NCBI GenBank assembly: GCA_009746045.1
Contig: RPFO01000065.1
Span: 3,401,483 to 3,465,482 of the forward strand
Direction of reading: 5' to 3'
From: Mesostigma viride
Taxonomy: Eukaryota > Streptophyta > Mesostigmatophyceae > Mesostigmatales > Mesostigmataceae
Length of the DNA: 64,000 nt
A program made the position numbers and the translations under genes. Shown here in pieces: positions 47,260 to 54,810 of this stretch (the stretch's first letter is position 1; the number at the start of each line of letters is the position of its first letter). Below the pieces are notes generated by a model. The model was not told where the DNA came from, ran no database searches, and saw only the letters and a list, made by a program, of their open reading frames with translations.

Positions 47260-50200
47260 TTAACCCTTCAATTGTGTCAACTGGAACCGCCAGAACGGAC
47301 TGAGTTTGGGTATCTTTGTGGCAGTGGCGGTAACTAGCCAAATAACATTTTCTGGCCCACCCTTGGAACCAAGCATGCTTAATTTTATATCAAATAATGT
47401 TTAGGAAATTTGGTTGGTCACATATCCATGCCCTACACCTGCTATAAATAGCACCCCCCTCAGGGGGGTACGATGCACACGGGGTTCGAGACACATATAA
47501 TGCATTATGGACCATTTATTCAAATCTGTTGGCCCTGGCCTTTTGAGGGGAGTTAAATATAATCACAGACATGCCATCAATGCATTGGCAACATGATATG
47601 TCACAAAACTGTGAACACTAGCTACCAAATGGCCGAAGCCAGCTGGCACCGTTATAACGGTGCCAGTTGGCAGGGGTATAAATGGTAGCATAACAACACA
47701 AAACTTTATTCCAGTTGGCATAAAACAACAAGGGATGCCCAAATGGGCATAATGCACCATACCTAGGTGATAAAACAAGAGACCATGCCATATAACACAT
47801 GCCAACATGCCGCAAGGGGCCAAAATGGCACTAGCGCGCGCGCGCGGTAGCGCATGACTAGCCAAGGGTGTAGCTAACTGTCAAGGCTACCTGGCTATGT
47901 GCCAAACTACGCGGATTGCGCCTCTGGGTGCGCAGAAACTGCCTCCTACGAGGTCCTGTCAGCTGGGTGCCAGCTGCCAGCGTGCGGGTCGTGCGGCCAT
48001 TGGCCTCAGCCCACGCGCGGCCAGCCGGGCTGCGGGCTGACAGGGGCTGCATGGCACGCTGGCGGCGCCCGTCATCGTCGAGCGCGGTGACAGGCCCTGC
48101 GTGGAACACGTTCCAGCACGCGCCCAAGCACAGTGCCTGGTCGCAGTCCTTGCACCAGAAGTTGGTGCGCTTGCGCTCGGGGATGGTGGCGCATACCACG
48201 CATTGCGCCTGCTCCGTCCACGGAATGCGCTCGGGCACGAGGTGGGTGCCGCTGAAACGCCCGTCCAGCCCAGGCTGGTGGGCCTCCGCGATGCGGTCGA
48301 TGTCCAGCCGGGCGCCATGCCACTGATTGTTCACCAGCTGCTGTGAGAGCAAGCTGAGGAACCCCACGTGGGAGAGGCAGTCAGGGCGGTTGGCGCGGGT
48401 GAGAGTCTGCAGGATGTAGGCGTTGCCGACCGCGTTGGCCAGGTGCCCCGTGGCGACCCGGTGCCACCACACCCGCGAGACAAGGGCCTTCTGCAGGTCG
48501 TAGTTGCTGGCGAGCTGGTCAAACTTGTCCACTGCCTTGTAGCAGCTCCAGTACGCGGGAATGAGCGAGGGGGCAGTGACCATGACGCGCTCGTCGCGGC
48601 CGCCATGGCGGCTGACCATCTCCTCCTCAAGGGGGATGCCCTTGGCCAGCACCCACACGAGCTTGCGGTCCTGCCAGGCGGCCAAGGTCAGCCCATCACG
48701 CTTGACAGCCCATGCGTAGTCCCCCTGGGCTGGCCTGCGGGGCACGAGGCGCTTGACCTCGGTGAAGGGGAGGCCACGACGGTTGGGGAGCACTGTGCCC
48801 ACCACGCGGTGGCCCATGCGGTGGCACGCCTCAATCACCTCACGGCCGGTGTAGAACCGGTCCATGGCCATGTGGACCCCGTGTGGCAACGTGCTGGCAA
48901 GCTCATTCACCACGTGGAAGGTATGGTTGACCTGGGCCAGCTTGTCGTACGTGTTGGCATGGTACAGGTAGCCGGTGGGCCAGTCGTTCAGGCAATACTG
49001 CTTCACGTGGAAGGGGGCAGGCTTGCTCGGGTTGAAGCACCGTATTGGGCACAGCTTGTGCCTGGACGCGATGCTCCTCTCGTCAATGGCAGCCGCGCTA
49101 CCCGGGATGAAGTACTTCTTGTAGGCGTCGTTCAAGATGTCCTCCAGCCACAAGAACTGCCACAGTCGCCACTCGCGTGTCTGCGTGTTGGCGGGGCGCT
49201 CAGCAGAGTCCCGGAAGTGCAAGAAGCGTGTAATCTGCTGGAAGCGCAGCAGGGGCATCACGTGCTGCAGGTTGGCAGCATGAGCAGCACCAAGTGGTTG
49301 GCCAGAAAAATAATCCCCCCTGGCAGGCATGCTCACGAGTGACATGGTCAAGAGGATGCCCAGCCACTTGCCCAGCTCGTTCATGGAAAGAGGCGACCAC
49401 TCCCGTGCCCCAGCAGATGCCGTGCGCTGCTTCTCCTCGGCATAGCGGTTTGTCTCCTTGACAATGCGCTCCAGCACAGGGCCAGGCTGCCAGAACAGCA
49501 GGAACAGGTCGAGAGGAGAAAACCGGTAAGGAACACCCGGGATGTTTTGATACATCGCCTTGCGCTCACTGTCAAACGGCGCACCATGCGGCACTCGGGG
49601 CAGTTCTGCAGGATCCGGCTTGCCAGTGCCGAACACCCACTCATCCCCGCCATCGTCGCCACCATCCGGATCATCATCCCCCGCATCTTCCGACTCAGCA
49701 TCGCTGTCCACAAGCTCGGGAACGATGTCGTCGTCATCAGAAGAGTCGCTGGGCTCGGAGTCGGGCTGATCCGGAGGGGCCAGCCGCTGCAGACGCCTTT
49801 TTGGCACTCTGCCGGTTGCAGGCGTCCTCCTCGGGTTGCCTGCACGACGCTTGGCACGTTTCTTGGGCGGGGAGGAGGAAATATCCTCGCTATCCTGCTC
49901 GTCATCGCTGTCCGGCTCCGATGCCGGCTCCGAGGCATCTGGACCGTCACCTGCGCTCCCACCTTCCTGCCCATCGCTGCCTGCATCCCCTTCCTCCTCT
50001 ACCTCGTCCTCCGCAGGCCTAGAGGTCTCTCCTACCTTCCTGAACTGAAAAATCTGCTCTTTTGTCAACTTATATTTGCATGGATCGTCGACAAATTTGC
50101 ACCATCCCTGCTTTTTATCGCGTGTCACCTCCGCTACATGGCCGTCTAGGCGATAATGCGCATGATTCTCACCATATTCTTGCACTGCCCACGGCTCTCC

Positions 50201-50597
50201 GAAGAAGGCTGGAGGCACTGCCACCTTGATTCCAAGTTTCAGTCGAAATGTGGCCAGCAGCTGGCCAGTAGGCGACGCCATGTCTGTCGAGGTCAGACGT
50301 CGTCTTCGTCGTCGTGCACGTCTTTTGGCAAAAAACGCGCATTTTTTTCCCGCCGAAAGTACCCCAGGACCAGGGTACCCCCCTGGGTTTGCCAGATCAT
50401 AACTCCCTGGCCAATTGTCCAAAGTACGGTCTGAATAGACCCAGGCATAGAGTACGTCTAGATCTATCGATTGGGCCAGGTTTGACCGTTGAATTATTTT
50501 TGGCGCGGCGCCTGGTTCTGCCACAAACTCAGTCCGTTAGAGTGGTAGGACTTCAACTGGAGCCACGAAAACGGACTCAGTACAAATTAAGGGTTAA
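47260..50597 (-). mobile_element. piggyBac transposon, complete, TTAA duplicated
   Basis: TTAA at 47260-47263 and at 50594-50597 flanks 3,330 bp. Reading inward, both ends begin CCCTT(C)AATT. Both also carry a subterminal AACGGACTGAGTTTG, near 47294 at the left and near 50524-50537 in reverse at the right. One transposase gene fills most of the minus strand. A related empty site is present at about 41640-41710, where the same flanks join across one TTAA. The 3' noncoding side (47264-47857) carries a palindrome at 47638-47673. Confidence 0.88.
47858..50281 (-). CDS. piggyBac transposase (DDE_Tnp_1_7 family)
   Basis: Cut-and-paste transposase that excises at TTAA and reinserts without footprint (family knowledge). 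The frame is uninterrupted. I prefer the ATG at 50281 (807 aa, MASPTGQLLATF) because the 81 codons upstream to 50524 overlap the transposon tip and look noncoding. An acidic, Ser-rich N-terminal third includes a basic nuclear-localisation-like PPKKRAKRRAGNPRR. The catalytic core has the three expected aspartates in AAIDERSIASRH, VHMAMDRFYTG and YKAVDKFDQL. The C-terminus has the piggyBac cysteine-rich finger, CVVCATIPERKR then FWCKDC and C...CWNVFH. It looks intact and possibly active. It lies antisense to the right repeat of the composite element. Confidence 0.93.
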   Translation of the reverse strand: MASPTGQLLATFRLKLGIKVAVPPAFFGEPWAVQEYGENHAHYRLDGHVAEVTRDKKQGWCKFVDDPCKYKLTKEQIFQFRKVGETSRPAEDEVEEEGDAGSDGQEGGSAGDGPDASEPASEPDSDDEQDSEDISSSPPKKRAKRRAGNPRRTPATGRVPKRRLQRLAPPDQPDSEPSDSSDDDDIVPELVDSDAESEDAGDDDPDGGDDGGDEWVFGTGKPDPAELPRVPHGAPFDSERKAMYQNIPGVPYRFSPLDLFLLFWQPGPVLERIVKETNRYAEEKQRTASAGAREWSPLSMNELGKWLGILLTMSLVSMPARGDYFSGQPLGAAHAANLQHVMPLLRFQQITRFLHFRDSAERPANTQTREWRLWQFLWLEDILNDAYKKYFIPGSAAAIDERSIASRHKLCPIRCFNPSKPAPFHVKQYCLNDWPTGYLYHANTYDKLAQVNHTFHVVNELASTLPHGVHMAMDRFYTGREVIEACHRMGHRVVGTVLPNRRGLPFTEVKRLVPRRPAQGDYAWAVKRDGLTLAAWQDRKLVWVLAKGIPLEEEMVSRHGGRDERVMVTAPSLIPAYWSCYKAVDKFDQLASNYDLQKALVSRVWWHRVATGHLANAVGNAYILQTLTRANRPDCLSHVGFLSLLSQQLVNNQWHGARLDIDRIAEAHQPGLDGRFSGTHLVPERIPWTEQAQCVVCATIPERKRTNFWCKDCDQALCLGACWNVFHAGPVTALDDDGRRQRAMQPLSARSPAGRAWAEANGRTTRTLAAGTQLTGPRRRQFLRTQRRNPRSLAHSQVALTVSYTLG

Positions 50598-50644
50598 AAG
50601 CACTTCGGTGCTCCGTGACTCCCCAACGGGCCGGAGCACGAGTT

Positions 50645-50787
50645 TAATTAATTAATTAATTAAGTAGCTTCCATCATCATTCCGTCATCATTCCGTCATC
50701 GCGACTAGGAGAAGTGCACCACCCTTATGCTGGCATCTGCCACCCCTATAGTGACCCTATAGTGACCGCGGCCTAGGATGGGTCTCA
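50645..50787. other. (TTAA)n run and short spacer with repeated CTATAGTGACC
   Basis: A TTAATTAATTAATTAATTAA run ends at 50662. TTCCGTCATCA occurs twice in tandem, and CTATAGTGACC occurs twice near 50747-50768. The latter motif is also found at 5007-5054. No gene. Confidence 0.5.
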
Positions 50788-50818
50788 CCCTAAGCCCTAA
50801 ACCCTAAAACCCTAAACC
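50788..50818. repeat. Short interstitial telomere-like tract
   Basis: CCCTAAGCCCTAAACCCTAA followed by AACCCTAAACC: four imperfect CCCTAAA units, the plant/green-algal telomere type. It lies between the composite element and the hairpin array. Confidence 0.7.
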
Positions 50819-50933
50819 ACTTGCAAAAACAGAAGTGCCCCCCTGCCACCACTGCTCACCAGGTTGTGACATTTAGGCTGGCATCTGTCACCACCCCGGC
50901 AGTTGTGATGGTGTGTTGGGGGTGTGACAAGGA

Positions 50934-53015
50934 TGGCGAAAAATTGCACGTACTTACTCTTAAGAAAAGAACGCCCAATTTTTCGCCACCCTGCCACCCC
51001 TTGGCGCGGGTCATAGGAGGTGTTTGTCAAGGTGTGACAAGGATGGCGAAAAATTGCACGTACTTACTCTTAATTAACCCCTAAATGGTCTGGCTGCCGA
51101 TTTTCCGCCTAAAACTGAGTTACAGCCGACACGTCGGCCCCTTCTCGGGGGACCAAATGCCGCGAAAACTATTGAGAATTAGGAAAAGTTTAGCTGAGAA
51201 GATCGAAAGTTTATAATTTTCCTCACAGCATGGTACTAGGGTTTGCATACTTCTGACAAAGTTATAGAGGTGTTCTGGCCGGTCAAAGTACAAGGGGTCA
51301 GGGTACTTTTTCACGTCCAACGTGCATTCCGGAAAACGACGACCTGGCCATGGCGGCTTGCGCCCACGCATGGCATTTACGTTTTCGTTCGAATTTTCTG
51401 ACCAAACTTAGGAAATTGATTTTATACGTCCTAAAGATCACACAGGCCAATTTTTGGACCGCGGGAATGCCATTTGATAGGTGTCGGCAGCGTTCTTGCT
51501 GGAAAAAACTGCGATCAGGCCGGACGATAGAAACGTTGACAGCAATACCTTTCCGGCGTATTTTAAAGGATATATTGGTTTATTTGTACTTTTTATGATA
51601 CATAGTAGTCGTAAACGTGCAAGGGTGGCCAGAAATCGCCGAATCCAGCGACCATGCTGCACAACTTTGGTGTGCCGAAATGCGCCATTTTGCGGCCACC
51701 GCCTGGGCCAAGGTAACGCCATCCATGCCTGGTAAAGCTTCAGCATCGTTTTCCTATCGATGTTTGACGTTTATATATACGTTCTAGCTGGTGTAGCACA
51801 TTCTTTTTGCATTATTCATGCTCTTTCTTGACCCTGGCCTGGCCCCTTTCTAAAACACCCTTCTTAGATGCTTCCCTCAGTCAGTTGACCTGCCACAGTG
51901 TGATGGTGATAAGTTTTAGAGGCTGTATGGGTTTGAATACCTCCATATATGTTTGTTATACATTTCCCACACACATATTGCATGAGTGTGAGGCAGTTGG
52001 CTGGTCTCTGTGGCATCATCAAGCATGTAACCGGTGAGTAGAAGCTTCCCATTGTCAGCATGTGCCACCAGGTGTGCTGGCCATCACCTGGCAAGCTATA
52101 GCAGCTTAGGCCTAGTTTATCCTTGCTAGGGCAAGCTGAAATAGGCTTAAAATCACTAGTTTGTTGGTGGCTGCCTCCTAGAATGCATGCCTTACGTAGG
52201 GTATCCGTACCACGTTACCTACGTGCATGGACAAGGTGGCACCTGCACATAGGTGCCATGTAAGGGCAGTGTGATGATGCAGTTATGTTTCCCCATCATT
52301 GTGGAAGGGAAATGTATTGTGTGGCATGGTTGGGGGCCATATTAGTAGGTATTAGTAGGTAGTATGCCCACTCCTACCCCCTTGGTTGCTTTTTACCAAC
52401 GGTACCCCTATGGGCTGTACTGGGTGTAACTGCTGGCATACCCACCCAAATGATGACCCCAATGGCTCAAACTGTTCAGCAACTAATTGTTTATCATCCC
52501 TGAAGTGGTAGGTGCCTAGCTCTTACAACATAATTCAAAATGCACATTCTACCAAAAATGAAAACGCTCGTCTTGACCCCCCTGACTTTGACGGCAGTTA
52601 TACATGGCCTACCCTGCATATATGTAAGGTTGTGATATACCAACCCGAAGGGCAACTCATGGACATGCTTGGCCCCCAAGGACAGCCATTGGATATGGGT
52701 GGGTTGGATGGCATCTGGTTTGCAAAATTGTGAAGTTACAGCCGATGCATCGGCAGTATTTCTGCCCATTTAGGGGTTAAGAAAAGAACGCCCAATTTTT
52801 CGCCACCCTGCCACCCCTTGGCGCGGGTCATAGGAGGTGTTTGTCAAGGTGTGACAAGGATGGCGAAAAATTGCACGTACTTACTCTTAAGAAAAGAACG
52901 CCCAATTTTTCGCCACCTCCCCCCACTGGCCGGCGCTGAGGTGGCGTAGGTTGTTGGATGTGGCGAAAAATTGCACGTACTTACTCTTAAGAAAAGACCG
53001 CCCAATTTTTCGCCA
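50934..53015. repeat. Array of 55-bp hairpin units, split by a TTAA element
   Basis: Each unit starts TGGCGAAAAATTG and ends CAATTTTTCGCCA (13-bp arms) around a core with TACTTACTCTTAAGAAAAG. Copies: 50934-50988; 51044-51073 joined to 52777-52805; 52861-52915; 52961-53015. The spacers 50989-51043 and 52806-52860 are both 55 bp and alike, so the basic period is 110 bp. The second copy is cut exactly at its central TTAA by the element at 51078-52776. Confidence 0.85.
51074..52780. mobile_element. Second non-autonomous TTAA element, ~1.7 kb
   Basis: The insert begins TTAACCCCTAAATGG after a TTAA (51070-51073) and ends CCATTTAGGGGTTAA at 52780, so the TIR tips are CCCCTAAATGG on both sides. A GTTACAGCCGA..CGTCGGC/ATCGGC palindrome lies just inside each end. 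Intact hairpin copies nearby show the uninterrupted site. About 51470-52220 is an inverted match to 3790-4560 of the first TTAA element. A minus-strand frame of 102 codons at 51438-51746 matches part of that element's frame, but no domain is recognised. Confidence 0.72.
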
Positions 53016-53341
53016 TGGCCTCGCAGGGTGAGGGAGCCGGCGAGGGCCGCGCGGCGGGGTGTGCAGAGTGTCATTTTATTACTCTGTGTAACCTCTGGAA
53101 ACTCAGGCGACCTATGCAAGAATCCCATACGACCTGCGTCGATGCATGAGAGGTTTACTCTGGATTAAAAACCCGTAGTTAGAACTGCATTTCGAGACGA
53201 ATGAAAATTGTTTTCAGCATGCATTGACGCGTTGTATACTGCATAAACGAATTCATTAAAATTTATATCACGTTCACATTCGTTATCAGCTCAACAAGAG
53301 CGAAATGGCAAGCTCGTTGCCGTCGTCAACAAGACGACACT
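53016..53341. other. Host/provirus junction region, no gene recognised
   Basis: GC-rich text to about 53055 gives way to A/T-rich text. No frame of note is seen. The integration junction should lie here, but without a second terminus a TIR cannot be tested. Confidence 0.45.
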
Positions 53342-53917
53342 CTACTCCTTGTCCTTGGAGTTTCCAGTCTGGCTCTTCACAACGTTCGAGCCGGTCTTCC
53401 TCTTGTAGACATGGCCGTGGGAGCTTGACGCTTCCTCGCGGCTCCTCTTCCTGCCATGGGAAGTGGCGGTCTTTGCGTCCTCGAAACCCTTCTTTGCCTC
53501 CTCCCATGCCTTGTAGAGGGTAACGGGGGCAATGCCTGGCTGGCGCTTGGACTTTGAGAAGCCATCGACGAATTCGTCGACCATCTTAACGCATCCGTCG
53601 GCTTGGTCGAGGCGAATCCACTCACATCGGTCCTCGACCTTCCTCGGCCTTGCCGCGTTCCTCTCGTAGACCCACTCGACGCAAATTTTGGGCGTCTTGC
53701 GGTCGACATCGTCATATCCGGCGTCGTGAATCTTGAAGACCTCGCAGGTAGGTCCGGTGCCTCCAACAGCACCTTCGTTTCCGGAAAGAAGGGAGACCTT
53801 GTGCGTCAGGTGTGCGAGCTGGTCAGATATCTTTGTCTGGCCGTCCTCGAGACCATCGAGGATTTTTCCAAGCGTGGCCAACGCCTTCTCGCAGGGCCCT
53901 GCGTTTCGGGAAGCCAT
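53342..53917 (-). CDS. PLV protein of unknown function, coiled coil plus basic tail
   Basis: An intact frame of 191 codons starting MASRNAGPCEKAL. Residues about 10-50 (ALATLGKILDGLEDGQTKIS and on) are heptad-like and could form a coiled coil. The middle is mixed, with CEWIRLDQADGCVKMVDEF. The last ~40 residues are basic and Ser-rich (GRKRSREEASSSHGH, KRKTG), suggesting nucleic-acid binding or nuclear targeting. It is the leftmost viral gene, 342 bp from its neighbour. No family is recognised; a virion core or accessory role is only a guess. Confidence 0.6.
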   Translation of the reverse strand: MASRNAGPCEKALATLGKILDGLEDGQTKISDQLAHLTHKVSLLSGNEGAVGGTGPTCEVFKIHDAGYDDVDRKTPKICVEWVYERNAARPRKVEDRCEWIRLDQADGCVKMVDEFVDGFSKSKRQPGIAPVTLYKAWEEAKKGFEDAKTATSHGRKRSREEASSSHGHVYKRKTGSNVVKSQTGNSKDKE

Positions 53918-54259
53918 GGCTACCGGCAGAGGGCTTGCAACGTGAGATGCGTGACTTGCACGTGATTTTGCCTATTTGTGCACAATGTGCCAAGGTCCGT
54001 TACGTCTGCTGGCACGGCCTGGACAGGACGCGAAGGTGGCTGGACTTGTACAAGTGTCGAACTTGGCTAAATTTCGGAGCGATGCAAGTCTAAGGTGGCC
54101 TCTACCACGTGGCGAGTTCTGGGACGTGAATTTAGGTAAAAAGACTCGTAAGCGTGCGAGTAATCAACTGGGTCACTTGTCAATCGCCTGAACGAAGATT
54201 CTAGAGTGTCCACGAGAGTGAATTTTCCGAAGCAACCACCCATATATGATGCGCAGAAA
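53918..54259. other. Intergenic gap in the provirus
   Basis: Short frames on both strands (for example a plus-strand one with CAQCAKVRYVCWHG near 53980-54050) have no recognised domain and no clear start context. A decayed gene is possible. Confidence 0.35.
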
Positions 54260-54772
54260 TTACTTGCCATGACATTTGCATTTATTAAAACCTCGCACCC
54301 TCTCAAATTGTAACACGCAGACGAAAGAATCGTATGCAGCGACGTTTTGATATTCCGTGTCTCCTACGTCCCTATCTATGTGGGCCAACCTTATCTCCAG
54401 AATGCCCCCGTTCCTAAAGAGATGTGGATTCCTCAAATTGAAATATGCGTGATCATTGATCAAAGAATAGTCGAAAGTGGTCGTTGTTGCTGTTGCTTTT
54501 TTGCATATTTCTGATCCCAACACAACCCCCTGGTCCAAATTGTGCTCACCACCCAAGAAACTAGGGGATACCAAGCCAATGAGCACGTGAGGGGGGTTGC
54601 TTTCGATTCCTGCAATGGACGCAAAGTGAAGCCCGCCTCTCCAATCCCCGTCAATGATGGGAGCACTTGGATCTGGCTTAATTTTAAAACGAAATGCCGC
54701 ATTGTCAACGTCACTGTCACTCGATGAAGCCTCGCTGTCAAGTACTATCTGGTAATAATTTGGATAGTCCAT
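54260..54772 (-). CDS. Probable virion protein, beta-rich, 170 aa
   Basis: An intact frame. The N-terminus YYQIVLDSEASSSDSDVDNA followed by FRFKIKPDPSAPIIDGDWRG fits a pattern common at the start of PLV virion proteins: a short beta strand, Asn-rich linker, FxxxL and then a G-W segment. The rest alternates hydrophobic strands (HVLIGLVSPSFLGGE, FDYSLINDHAYFNL, ILEIRLAHIDRD). An attachment or minor structural role is inferred from the pattern and from its place next to the fibre gene (38 bp downstream of it). No catalytic motif is seen. Confidence 0.55.
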   Translation of the reverse strand: MDYPNYYQIVLDSEASSSDSDVDNAAFRFKIKPDPSAPIIDGDWRGGLHFASIAGIESNPPHVLIGLVSPSFLGGEHNLDQGVVLGSEICKKATATTTTFDYSLINDHAYFNLRNPHLFRNGGILEIRLAHIDRDVGDTEYQNVAAYDSFVCVLQFERVRGFNKCKCHGK

Positions 54773-54810
54773 TGCTTACATGATATGGATAGATATTTAG
54801 TTATAGAGGC

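Larger units (their letters stand above)
41641..50644. mobile_element. Composite element with ~350-bp terminal inverted repeats
   Basis: The left terminal block (41641-about 41990) is found in reverse complement at about 46965-47263, and its outermost part at 50594-50644. A piggyBac insertion (47264-50593) interrupts it exactly at a TTAA. Both tips read inward ACTCGTGCTC and contain GGGGAGTCACGGAG. Both outer edges abut TTAATTAA runs (41623-41641 and 50644-50662). Without the piggyBac the element is about 5.7 kb. The interior holds tandem repeats, a second partial copy of the left block (43385-43690) and a long palindrome. No transposase of its own is recognised. Confidence 0.6.

Noticed and set aside
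48368-49342. 324-codon plus-strand frame opposite the transposase
   Set aside because: It is a shadow of the GC-rich transposase gene and has no independent motif.
50282-50524. N-terminal extension of the piggyBac transposase
   Set aside because: Overlaps the transposon tip, is rich in Arg runs and lacks family similarity. The ATG at 50281 fits better.
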